Positions 11,520 to 27,026 of a DNA stretch of 64,000 bases are shown piece after piece. Position 1 is the first letter of the stretch; the number at the start of each line of letters is the position of its first letter. Both the position numbers and the translations under genes were made by a program. Under the pieces are notes generated by a model, which had not been told where the DNA came from, did no database searches, and saw nothing but the letters and a program-made list of their open reading frames with translations. The DNA is from Membranipora membranacea. Lineage: Eukaryota > Bryozoa > Gymnolaemata > Cheilostomatida > Membraniporidae. The DNA is taken from contig OU612066.1 in the NCBI GenBank assembly GCA_914767715.1, positions 439,001-503,000 on the forward strand, written 5' to 3'.

Positions 11520-12370
11520 GCAGTTCAATGCCCTACATTTGTTGATGAACCGGAACAAACAACGACTACGAGAAAAAAAATCTCTCGAGTCACAGCAGGA
11601 GATGCTGGTGCTGGAGACTATGACAACGAAGGTAAATACGAAGGTAAAAAGACTTTTCTATTCTCATTATAGTAAATAACGTCAAACAATGTCATTGAAG
11701 CCTAAATACACAGTGCTAGTACTACAAACATGGGCCTAAATACAAGCCTTCGGAGTAGCCAATAATAATATTAACTAGTACAACACATACAGCCATAAAA
11801 AGGTTTCCCCAAAAAAAGCAGTCCTGTCAATAATTAATTAGTACATTGACATTCAATCATTGATGGGTGGAAGGGAAATGACTTGATTGTAACTATACTG
11901 TAATTCCAGAACACAACTACTATCTATTATCATTCATGACATGCATCTGAAGGACACTAGGATAAGTATGGCTGTTACTAATACATTATCAACAACAACA
12001 ACAACAACAGAACAGAGAGTGTATATTTGAAATAAAGTTTTTAAAAGTGAAGAAGATGATATGTGTGATATACACTTTGTTCTTGGAGCTGATAAACATA
12101 AATAAACAGCATTTATAGCAAGTCAGTGGTAACAATGAATGCCTTACCAACAGCTTCTGATTGTTCATGAGTTTGCTGTGGGTATTATTAGGCCGTAGGG
12201 CCAGAAAGTTTGTAGATACACTGACCAGACTTTGTTGGAAGGAAGAGATTGAGGTCATTGAAGAGGCAATGGGCGGAGTTATTGAGATTCCAACCAATGA
12301 ATGAAGATGTTGCAGCCAACCCATTTTTGCTTGTTGTCGGCATCACGTGACCATTTCTCGCCGGTCCGCC
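11520..12370. other. Region upstream of ATP synthase beta
   Basis: No coding exon seen. A short AAC repeat lies near 11990-12008. The last 100 bases before the ATG are richer in GC, with the plus strand reading GGCATCACGTGACC. This contains a palindromic CACGTG E-box about 30 bp before the ATG and may be part of the promoter or 5' UTR. Confidence 0.45.
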
Positions 12371-15786
<3,416 letters not shown>

Positions 15787-18700
15787 GCATTGTGCTAAAT
15801 TATAGGATTATATCTAAAATAATTATATTCCACCTTTTTCAAGCTTGGGCTCGGCTGTGAAGCCTGATAATGTCATTTTGAGCGCAGACGTCTACAAACA
15901 CGCAGTTACATCACATCAGTGATCTGTGCCAACGCTGCCAAATTTTTTGAGGGGTTGATATTGTGTGAAGGAGTAGATTTTTTTCCAGCCTGTTTTTCAT
16001 GCTGTACAACTATTATTGCAACTCAACAAAGAGGTGTGTCGGCTGTGATATGGTTTGATTTGTGCTGTTTTCTCACTGTGAAGTTACCATTACTTAGTAT
16101 GTGCAAAGCAACATCATGACGAGTAGAGAAGGGCCAGAGCTGTGTGGTACTATAACCTATCTATTTCCAAGTTATTTCCAAGCTTCATGGGTGTAATAAT
16201 GGTATCAAGAAAATACTGCAACATATAAGCTGGCAATTGAGTGTTGTGGGGGAATTTTACACTCAACAGGGCCCATAAGGGATTAAATAGGGAATGTATC
16301 TACTATCACATCTTATGATCTGAATTGTTGGATTTTTGTTCAAGTCAATATGTTGACAGAGTCTTCTAAACCCAAACAAGATTCAGCATAAGATTCTTCA
16401 GTGCTGTAGGCCAACCCTAACTGTTGCGCTGTTAAAATGTACTCGGCAGACGGCTCTAAGTCATATTTGAAGGTTTTGTTATGCTGGCATGAGTTTAGTT
16501 TGGTATTTTCATGCCGTTCTCATTTTTAAAATGCCTTGGCATTAATTAGGTGTAGATCTTCAAAGCTGAAGTAACGATGAATCAAAACCCAGAAGGTTAA
16601 ACACCAAACTTTGTCTGTAAATAATATAGGCACTATAAATACCATTAACCTTCTAGAATATTTCTGAAATAACAATAAGATTGTTGTGTCAAAAAACGGC
16701 CCTGGGTGCTTAAGCTAGCAGCATATAATTGCCTATCATTGTTAATAACAAATAAGCCTGCTGTATATATAACTGCATGGTCAGCCACCAGAACTATATT
16801 ATCAGCATAACATGCTGCCCGCAGAGTGCTTATCGGCAGCAAATTAAACTTATATTGACTTGAGTTGGAGTGGATTTATAATCATGTACAACTGATTGTG
16901 CTCTATGGACCAGCCGCTTGTTCACTTTTAAGATATTTGATATTTATTTGATTTACTTCGATATGACTTGATATGACTGGGACATATAAAGTGAACAATT
17001 CACATCAAATGTTCAGCGGCGGTTGACATACAGGTAAAAGGGGGTTAAGATGGTTTTGTACGATCTTGCTACTTTTTTCGTTAAGATGTTAGATTGTGAC
17101 ATTAATAAGTAGAATGCACTGTCTCTGCACTTAGCTCCTACTAACAGTAGACATATATTATCAGTGTCAATATGTCCCTTGGTTATTACCTGATATTTAA
17201 ATTACACATGAGTAATTAATTGACATGTTGTGAAGTGAAGCCGACTCTCAGGTACCCTCTCATTACATGGTACAGAGGGTAACTGTCAGCATTACAACCA
17301 GCTGACCGTACATTACTGTACTGTATAATTACTACACACTGTACATAATATCCTCTTAAAATAGAGCGCCTATAATAGAGCACTTATAATAGAGAGGTCA
17401 CACTTTGATAACATGCAGCGGTGGTTTGGTGCTTCCCTCGAGCTTGGGCAGTGTTTATAAGCAGCTGAACTTATTCTCTGCGGTGAGTTACGGTCTATGT
17501 CAGGTCTATTTCTAGAGTCTATAAATTCTGTGTACATCTGATTGATCGAAGTATAGGTATGTATATAGGTATATATATGCTGTTACAGACTATAGACACT
17601 ATCGACAGATGATTGTGTAATACAGTCAGTTGTAGTATATTATTCTCATGGGCACATCACCTGCACAGCGATGTCATACCTGAGATCCAATCATACTATA
17701 AAATAATCCATCTCTCCAAATTATGTAGTAGTAGAATCAACAACTATGTTTAATTTTCTCCTCATATTACAATACCTTGTATGAAGTCTATGTTGACAAA
17801 TTAGAGTGTTGTGTATCTTATATAGGATAACTAAACTAGCTGTCTCACGCACTCTCTGCTCACATATAATTGGATATTTGTGGCTCTATTGAATCGTATT
17901 GGTTTGAACTAATAGCTAGCCTGGGATGGTGATGTATATATTGATATTCTACGTCCCGGCATCATAAGCTTCCCGGAGGTATCAAAGTAAAGTGCTGCTG
18001 CTAGCAACTTCTTCTGAGAAAAGCAACACTAAAAAAATTGGTAAGTAAAATGGTTTTATTAATTATGAGAATTTGGAATGAGCAGTCAGGTCAGATTACT
18101 TAGATCTGATCACACCAGGCCGTTGAATGGTGCCTGAATACTGAATCCTAATATTTGACGCTCCCAGCACTTCATGCACATTTATCATTCTTTATGAGGT
18201 AGAATTGTTTTGTTTATTTGCTCATTACTCGAGGTTATTCTCCTGTCTTACAGCTTTGTTCATTTTTCTCTCAAGATAGTGGGAGGGAGGAACACATGGT
18301 TGAAGACATCAGGGGTCAAACTCTAGCCTTTTCAAGCGGCCAAAAATACAAAAAAAAAGTGGCGTAGGCTAGCCAAACTCATAAAGAGAGTATATATTAT
18401 ATGTGTATGTGGACGGGGTTTAGGGATTTTAATATATTGAGGTCAAGTGTGGTTTTGTGATATAAATTTATTATTGTTATCCATATATAAGTGTAACTGA
18501 CCGTGAATATGTACCGATATGTCAGATATCAGCAACCTCTGAGATGTTGGTGTGCCAGTTTATAGAATTTTTTCCAATGTTCAAATTATCTCTTCAAAAT
18601 TAATAGGACCTAATTAAACCAACATAGATGCTGATCAAGCAAGGGATGTAACACAAGCAAGGGATGTAACACAAGCAAGGGGTGTCACATACATACTGTA

Positions 18701-20927
18701 TGTATACTTATACATATATTATGTATAGGTATATACGTCTAGGGTAATAATAATAGACCATTTGTGTTATCTATATAACACAAGTTGTGCAGCATTTTAG
18801 TATTAAAATGAATTTTTATTGTGATAAAATGATGTTTTGTCATTATACAATAAAAATCTTCATTTCAGTTTACTTTTCATGTTGGCTAGTCATGACTATG
18901 TATCCTAACATACTTAAAATCCAGAAGGCTGAGAAAAAAATCTAAAAATTAGAGGTCTATGATCGCCCAGGCGCCTTATTGTCAGTGGTATAAGTGGACT
19001 TTTTTTATTCTTGTGGGATTTGAAAAATTTTGCAGTGTCTTTTATGAATTTTAGCATAATTACGTGTATATCGTTTTTTGCAAAAATAAAGATCTGCAAA
19101 GTAATATTGTGATTGAAGATTGATAACTTAATTGATATCTGGACAAATAGACACAGTTTCACACAGTATTATGCATATAATACAGTGGGGTCACTATTCT
19201 ATATATCTTTGTGCAGGGTTCTCAGTTCCCATTCTATATATCTTTGTGCAGGGTACTCAGTTCCCATTCTATATATCTTTGTGGGTTCTCAGTTCCCACT
19301 AGTTCCCAAATAATCTTTCTGCAGCCCTCGATTAGATAGCAACACTTTTGTTCCAACTAGAAAAGAACTAAATATTTTGTCGGGAAATAGACTCAGTGTC
19401 TCTACATTAAAACCTCAAGCGTGCAAAGAAAGAGGCCAAAATTATGAATTCACTTGTCTCAAGCCCGATGACCGGAAATTACAAGCGTTGCATCCACACA
19501 TGTAAACACATAGCGTTCAGATATAGCATCGCAGCAGGCGAATACTTCATTTTAATTAAATCAGTATTATATATTGATTCTTTTTTATTTTGATTTCCGT
19601 TACAAGCTGCCTAACCTCTTGCAAATGACTATATTCTGTAACAAACTTATCTGATTCCATTATTGAAAAGTCACAACAATGACATCAAACGGATGAATGT
19701 TGGTCAAATCAATAAGATACTTTCGAGAAACCTAAAGATATTAAAATACTTGAGCATTCTCTGTGGCATTGACCTTGTATTTCTTCTATTATTAGTAGCT
19801 GTAGCCCATACTATTTGAAGACTGCCTGTTTAACATCGGAAATGTTCTCATTGAGTACAAAAAATCATATTAGTTCCGGTTGTTTCACTCACAATAGGTT
19901 TGTGATGTATGTAATTATGCGTCATGTATATCATATATGTATATCATTTATGTAAGTTATAAATGTTTATTATAAATGCGTATACATTTTTTTATATGTA
20001 CGGTATAGTGTAGGCCTAATAATCCTGATTTATGGTGATTCTGTGCGCAGGGCTTTATCTGGCACTACATCGGCAGCTGTCAGCACAAGGTCATTGCCGT
20101 GTCAGAATTATATTATCTCCTCATGCTGCCGCTGCTGCGTAACTCATTTATACTCTGTCCAATAACTGCCTCTTTATTTTGGCCAAGCCTAATTATTTTG
20201 TTTTGAGGAGCTTTTTTTCCAGGGCTTGAGTGTGTGTGTGTGCATATGATGGGCAACCTTATCTAGATTGATTGATTAAGTAGGTTTATCAAGCTTTTAA
20301 TCTCCTAAACAGAAATCAATAAATGCCGGACTTTTCACAAGAATGATACGTCAGCGACACCGAAAGTTAATCCCATTGGCTAAAATTTCTACAAACTTTT
20401 AGTTTTTGCTCTCTTGACCCTTGTCTGTTGGCCTCTTACTGAACAGCTTGATGATAAATCATTCTTAAAAATAAAATGAAAACAAAAACATCTAACGAAT
20501 AGACAAGAGAATAGACTAGAGAGCAAGTAGGCTTCATTCCCTTCTATTATCTATGAGAGAGGTATGGCAGTGAAAAATCATTATGAGAAAAAAAGCAATC
20601 AGTGCTTTTTTATCTTGTGTGAATTTTGTATCAAAGAAAAATGAAAGAAAGATAAGCTACTGTTCGATGGCGTTCGAGTACTCGTAGAGAGGTAGCTTTG
20701 TAGCTTTGTTATGCGACACCGATGACACTCGTGACGGACATGCCAGTCTGGCTGACAATTATAGTTATAGTTTGTCAGCACAGGGTGAAGAAGGAGGAGG
20801 TCGTTGGCATATAACTAAATTTGTTTACCTGCCAGCCAGTCTTGTGTATGATTTCTTTCATTAATTTCAATTAAACCTCAGTTATCAATATTTTGTAGAA
20901 GTTTGAATGGGAAAGTGCTGACCCATC
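15787..20927. other. 5.1-kb gap between ATP5F1B and GPCR
   Basis: No gene is supported. The ATP5F1B 3' UTR must lie at the left end, but no AATAAA follows within about 300 bp of the stop. Contents seen: a 35-bp tandem triplet (19196-19296), a short direct repeat CAAGCAAGGGATGTAACA (18650-18685) and AT-rich filler. The right end probably holds the GPCR promoter and an untranslated exon, because TATTTTGTAG at 20889-20898 looks like a splice acceptor just before the start codon. Confidence 0.5.
19196..19296. repeat. 35-bp tandem triplet
   Basis: Three adjacent copies of a unit that starts ATTCTATATATCTTTGTGCA and ends TCTCAGTTCCC; the third lacks four bases. No coding role is evident. Confidence 0.85.
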
Positions 20928-22316
20928 ATGGATATGACATACAGAGGAAGCGAGGCGAACAGTCTCCAGGTCATTGTACCAGGCAACAGCAGTATAACAT
21001 CATTATCTACTCCATGTGTAAGGTCTGCCCTCGATAATTTCTCTGATGACTTTCAGTATCCACAGGGGATAATAACTCTGATTATAGCTATTCTCGGCGT
21101 TATGTTCAACATACTTAACGTAATAGTATTAACAGACTCTAAGATGAAGAGCCCGGTTAATCTCCTGCTCATGTTTCTTAGCTTCGCTGAGATTGGTTTA
21201 CTGACAGTCTACATACCATATGTGATCATCTTTAATCTGATGGCGTCACCAGACATCCCTCAATATGTCACAACAAGCAGATCTGAGGCTAACTACTTCC
21301 TGTTCTATGTGGATGCTAGCGTGTTTCTACATATGACCGCCATCTGGCTGATCATCACGACGGCGCTCTTCCGTTTCCTGTTGGTCCAGTTCCCTATCCC
21401 AGCCGCCCGCTGGTGTACTTATAAGAGAGCTATGATAGCTGGTGCTACCACCTTTATCGCTTGCTTGATCGTCAGCATACCAAACATTGTACGCAATCAG
21501 ATAGTACTGCTGGACAACTATACCTGCTACAGCCTCAATCCAGGAGTAAAGCATTATGGGATAGATGCTCGAGAGAATTTCAAGGATATTAAAATGGAAA
21601 TGTTTAACTACTGGCTATTCGCCTCCTTGGGGAAATTCGTACCGAGTATTTTGCTGATAATATTTACAATTTTCCTGATAAAAGTTTTGCGAGAAGCCCA
21701 GACCCGACGCAAGCGACTTCATAAAACATCAACACCTCGAAATAGTAGCGTCACATCGGTAACACACAGCGCCGGCAGTGGCAGGTCTGGAAAGAGGGCA
21801 GGTGGATCAGCAGAGTTTGGTCAGACAACCAGAATGTTACTCGCCGTGGTGGTTCTATTCTTTGTTGTCGAGTTCTCACACGGACTTCTTGTTCTATGGG
21901 CTGGACTGACGGATAATATAGATGTTTATAACCATCTAGGAGAAGTTATTGATTTGCTTACACTAACTGCTTTCTCTATTAATTTTATTTTATACTGTAC
22001 AATGAGCCGTCAATATCGTCTATTGTTCTTATCTTTGATTACAAAACCTTTTAGATTGAAACTTGATTACCCTGAGATACAGTTGAAAAATTTGTCACAG
22101 CAGAGAAGTAGCTGCTCAAGGATACATACTGAACATGTATCCTTCGCCCCGTCAGAACTTCATCCTCTAAACAGTAAAGCGCATCAGAAGAGTCACCATT
22201 CATCAGCTACAAGTAGTAATAATACCCTCACTGTAGCTAGTAGTAACAATACCCTCACTGTAGCTAGTAGTAACAATACCCTCACTGTGGCAAACGGCAA
22301 TATAGCCCATGTCTAA
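20928..22316 (+). CDS. Class A GPCR, neuropeptide (FMRFamide/myosuppressin) receptor-like
   Basis: A 462-aa rhodopsin-type receptor in one coding exon. Likely membrane segments: TM1 47-68, TM2 76-100, TM3 122-150, TM4 166-187, TM5 228-252, TM6 291-315, TM7 328-350. N-glycosylation sites lie at Asn20, Asn37 and Asn187. The arrangement N-x-x-N-V in TM1, KMKSPVNLLL before TM2, FRFLLVQFPIPAARWCT after TM3, and the Phe/Glu-rich TM6 resemble invertebrate FMRFamide/myosuppressin/sex-peptide receptors. This assignment is by pattern only and the ligand is unknown. Oddities: FRF replaces DRY, TM3 lacks the usual Cys although loop 2 has Cys190, and TM7 ends NFILY in place of NPxxY. The tail holds three perfect SSNNTLTVA repeats. 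The start is the first ATG after a likely acceptor, and a second ATG lies two codons on. Confidence 0.9.
   Translation: MDMTYRGSEANSLQVIVPGNSSITSLSTPCVRSALDNFSDDFQYPQGIITLIIAILGVMFNILNVIVLTDSKMKSPVNLLLMFLSFAEIGLLTVYIPYVIIFNLMASPDIPQYVTTSRSEANYFLFYVDASVFLHMTAIWLIITTALFRFLLVQFPIPAARWCTYKRAMIAGATTFIACLIVSIPNIVRNQIVLLDNYTCYSLNPGVKHYGIDARENFKDIKMEMFNYWLFASLGKFVPSILLIIFTIFLIKVLREAQTRRKRLHKTSTPRNSSVTSVTHSAGSGRSGKRAGGSAEFGQTTRMLLAVVVLFFVVEFSHGLLVLWAGLTDNIDVYNHLGEVIDLLTLTAFSINFILYCTMSRQYRLLFLSLITKPFRLKLDYPEIQLKNLSQQRSSCSRIHTEHVSFAPSELHPLNSKAHQKSHHSSATSSNNTLTVASSNNTLTVASSNNTLTVANGNIAHV
22212..22292 (+). repeat. In-frame 27-bp triplet in GPCR tail
   Basis: Three 27-bp copies encode SSNNTLTVA three times near the cytoplasmic C-terminus. 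Copies two and three are almost identical in DNA, so the expansion is recent. It is rich in Ser, Thr and Asn, as in phosphorylated receptor tails. Confidence 0.95.
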
Positions 22317-25300
22317 TTTACTAATCTGACATATGAGATTTCTTTTCGGGTCTTTATTTTATATTTATCATGTATACCGATGTTTATAAGATGTAAAATA
22401 GTTTGTATTATGTTTAAATGACCAGTGATGAGGTCCGTGTTTGTTTGTATTATAGTACATATATATATATATATATATATATCCTGTATCCAGTTCTCTG
22501 CTATCTGTTGTGAAAAGACTACCAGATCTGACAAGAAATATTAATTTCTACACAATTTACTCATACTCATGTAAATAGCACCTTATCCTGTGAAAGCATT
22601 GCAGTAATGTTGTGAGTTTGATGATCTATGAGGATCACGCCTAGCAGAGTGCAGATGTAAGATATTCTATATAAAATCCGTAAAACACCATCACAAAAAC
22701 AAAGCTAGCTCTTAGTATCCTGCGTCAAATATTAGCTACCAACAAGTTACTACAGTTTTAACGATCATTAATATGTCACTGTGTAAATTCCTTCCTGAGC
22801 ACAAGTGGTTCAAACTGTAGTATAACATTTGGATGATGTAACTTTTTACCAGTTCTATACAATTAAAATACCGCGTTTGAAGTATGAAGTTGGTGATGAT
22901 GACTGGTTAGGTTCAGGATCAGGAAACAGAATTTTAGAGAGAAATATCAGGAATATCAAGGTGGACAGCTCGTACTGAGTTGTCTTCCTGATGTGCAAGG
23001 GGAGGCAATAAGCTACAATGTAACTACATTCATGTACTGTTATATATGGAGTAGCAGTAGAAACCAATGTTATTTTATCGTCTGCAACTCTTAATTATCA
23101 TTATTATATTATTGGGACTGTGAATTGTAGTCAGGATACAGCATACAGTATTGCGCATACCACTGCACAACACACAGGTCTTCAACTGGAAACAGTGAGT
23201 CAAGTGCTGTTTAGAGGCCTTCTCTAGTACAACCTCTTCATGGCCGGCCCCCGCAGCATGAAGCCACCCTTGTGTGTTCATGAGCATCTCAATCCATCTC
23301 TTCAAGCCCTCAGTGCATATTCTCAGTCTCAGTATTTTGACATAATTGGTGTGTTTACGCTGTTGCGCAACCAGGGAGGCTACCAACTCTTCATTGTTTC
23401 GGTGCAACAATGTCCGCACCATCACTCTCATGCTTATACTCTAAGCCAAACCAGTGCAGGGAGGTTTTCTTTCCAAGGATGATCCACTATATAACACTCA
23501 CAGATGGGATTTGTATTACTTTACAATGATCATAATTCGGTTCATAACAGCTGGGGTATTACTCACTGTTTTCAGTTATCTCTAACTGCTATACTGTTTA
23601 GACAATCTCCCTGAAAAAAAAACACTGAAACACTGGAGTTGGAGTTGTCTTTTATTTTGACGTGACCTAACAACTCCTTATGATTGGTTTTTGAAGCATT
23701 ACCTTTCTAAGTACAATGATGGTGTTGAGGCAAGAGTAAAACTTTGATATTTGTGTCTACTTATCTACAAAGCAGGATGTGAGGTGATATATGTAACAGA
23801 CAGACAGACCTCTGAACTAGAGGTGCATGTCTGTCTGTATGTCTACAATCAAAACCCACTCTGCGCATGTGCGAACTGTTGAGGCATACGTTAGTCTCTG
23901 CAGCATAGGGCTTGAACTAATTCACCTAGTCCGAGTACCAAAATTGGGAAAACAATGGAAACCCATAATTTAGAAATATTTGGGCCTAAATGGAACACTG
24001 GTTTTGATATCTCATAACCTTGAACCCTGGGAGTTGCCTTTCTTGATGGAAGGCAGCGCCACCACCGATGTGCTGCAGAGATAGACTATGTCACAAGGCT
24101 ATCCCGCAGGCAGAGTGATCAAAACCTGTAGTGGCTCAGCGGTATATATATCACTCCAGTAGAGCAAAGAGCTTGTATAAAAATACAATTGATTGTGAGA
24201 AAGAGATATATATTGTGTCCCTAACATATATACAGAGTCAAGAGAAATGATTCATCGCACTGAAAATTGTTTAAAATTTAAGTTACTCAAAGCTGACCGT
24301 CACCATTTATGAAGATGAAGTAAACTGTAGAAAGTCACAAAGTGGGACTAGTGGATGTGTGATCAGGAGAGGGTGATCTGCAGTATTGTGGGTCTGCGCA
24401 TCATGGTAAGAACATCCCAGTTCTGAGTTCAGTAATTATGTGTGTATATATTTATTGTTCTGGTCAAGGAGTCCTATTACTACTCGCTCTGGCTATCTGG
24501 TAATAAATTTTCGGTTGGTATTGCTATGTACAAAATGTTTAGGGCCAGTCGAAGGTGACATAATTTTATCTGATATGTATATCATCACTTCTAATCTGCC
24601 AATGGTTGGAATCTCTCACACTTCTACAGCACATGTAGTCACCAACTGTTTTAGATTTTTGTGAACTTTTAAGGAGAAAACACATCGACTCTACTCTGAT
24701 TACTGATGATGTACTCATATTATGCTGCTCTGTGGTAGTCATAGTGAGAACCAGACTTATTGTTACCGAATTAGGACCTGAAGGCAGAGGTAGCGCCTCG
24801 AGGCAGCGCTCTAATTATCAGCAAACATGAGATGACATGAGCATGCACTGCAGAGGTTATCTAAGATTATAAGTAGAAGAGTAATTATGTGATTGGGGAT
24901 AATCCTACTAATTATCATGATGTATTACCTCCTCAATAAGCAGCTTGAGTAGGCAGCTTACCTCTATTCGTCCTTTGTTGACGGCTGTGTTGTGTTACCT
25001 ATGACATCAGCGCCGGCCAATTCTATTAATATAATATAATCATTATAGTATATCCTCTGTGGCAAAACAACAAAACTAAGGATGTTTGCTAATAAACTTG
25101 CAACATCAGCCATTTTATTTATCTCGAAGTTACTGTCTGAGCCTCTGATAGAATGAGGTAACCTCACTCAGGGCTGATGGAACATGTCCAGTTGATGTTT
25201 GTACTTAATTTGTTATATATGATACCAACCGGCAGCGGACTGCTGCAGATTGTCAGCAATGCAGTTAATTAACCAGGAGAAATAATCCACTTCATTAATG

Positions 25301-27026
25301 TAGCCAACCCTGTCACAAAATACAAATCTTACACTATGGCGAGGTAAAGGTAGTACTAAGGACTCTAGATGGGATAACGCTCTCTACATTTAGTGCATAT
25401 CTTGTATAAAGATGTTCATCGTTCTTAATAACTTGAGATTTTAGTCATGAGCTTGTAGATTTACTCAAGGTCATTTTCAAAATGATAAAATGATAAGGTG
25501 ATAAGATGATAAGGTGATAAGGTGAGTGTTGGATCAAGTGAACAAATACGTTCAGTTTGAGTTTAATAGAGACCACTTCGGTTCACCTCTGTGCGGCTAA
25601 ATGCTAAATTAATGCTTTACACTCAGGCTACATCTTCTATAAACACCTTTACAAGTTACAGATGTAAGCCACTCACTCCAAAAATAAGTGTCCCAAAAAC
25701 CCTCATAACGCACCCCAAATACACCCTTCACTAATCCAATCGCCTCTCCCTACTAATTTACCCACGGCCAGCCCTTGGAAGTCAATCTCTCCCTGAACAC
25801 CTCTAACGTCTGGCTATGACTCCACCCACCAATCAATCTTTGCCTCGCTATCCTGAGAGATACACTTTACTCAGCAATGACAGTAAAAAAATAAGCACCG
25901 GGATTTACAAGGGGTGAGGTGATTGTAGATCAGAAAAATAGAATAGAAAATTAGAATATTGTCCAATATTAATCTTATAGAACCATTATTTCAACATCAC
26001 AACACCTGTTCTCTGATGAAGAGATACTACTGTATGTTTATTTCACATAATACAACTTATTCCAACTTCTGAAAGATACATTTTTCTTATATTGACATAT
26101 AACATGTGAGCTGTATATATTTATATATTTGGTCTCCCAAAAAAATTATTCATTTACAATTCAGAGAGGAGTTTATCTTAGCATATATTACATAATCGTT
26201 TTACACCACTGAGCATTGCGAAATATCTTAGCTAAGATTGTCAATCCAAGTTCAGTTCATTATGAACTCTATGATGAAAGATCGCCAAATGTAGTTCATG
26301 GATTCAGTCAAGTCACCAGTATTCCTTTATGTAAAACACCAGGGATAGCCTGAGATACTAGCAAACAGCCAGATCTACATGATAGGGGGGGGGGTATTAC
26401 TGACCTCCGTATATTGATCAAATATATGCAGCCTTCCAATGAAGCTAAAGCAATCCTATGCATTATGAAAGAGGTGTGGACCATTGAGAGTTGAATATTA
26501 TTGACATATGGTTAGGTGTAGACACTCTATGAGGGCTGAAGAGTCTATGCTGTCACATGCATACTAATACTGCTGCCCTGATCGTACCAGAAATAGAGAG
26601 AGAACGCGACGCGGCGGCGACGACAGCATATGCCCCGCCTTCATATCTAGTACTGCACTAAAGCTGTGTAGTGTGCAGCTCTCATTGCATCAAATAAAAT
26701 ATTGGTAAAACACTTGTCTCCCATCAAGCCTAATCAAACAAGGGCAGAGATTTTTCAAGTTTTTTTCCGCTGAGAGTGTAAGCGGTGACAACGACAGCAA
26801 GAGAGGAGAGAGAAATCAGTGATCGGCTGCAGGTGAGATTAGCTGGTGATATTCGTCTGATTGTGATAGTGTCAAGGCCACGTACTCACAGCTCACGACG
26901 ACACGGCGCTAACAGCTTCCATTAACACAGTATAGACTAGCCGAGTTAGATAGAGAAAGAAGTCATCTACACACACACCCTCTCATATACAGTCAGACAG
27001 ACAGACGTACAGACAGCCGGAGAGAG
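22317..27026. other. 4.7-kb gap between GPCR and VGLUT
   Basis: No gene is supported. Contents: GPCR 3' UTR with a (TA)n run at 22458-22482, a small GATAAGGTGATAAG repeat (25490-25525), a G10 run near 26384 and, at the right end, a GC-richer stretch (26590-27020) with GCGACGCGGCGGCGACGAC. The last is likely the VGLUT promoter and 5' leader. Minus-strand frames near 23100-23400 have no recognisable features. Confidence 0.5.

Noticed and set aside
23075-23431. 118-codon minus-strand ORF as a gene
   Set aside because: No recognisable domain, no splice context and an overlapping plus-strand frame of similar length.
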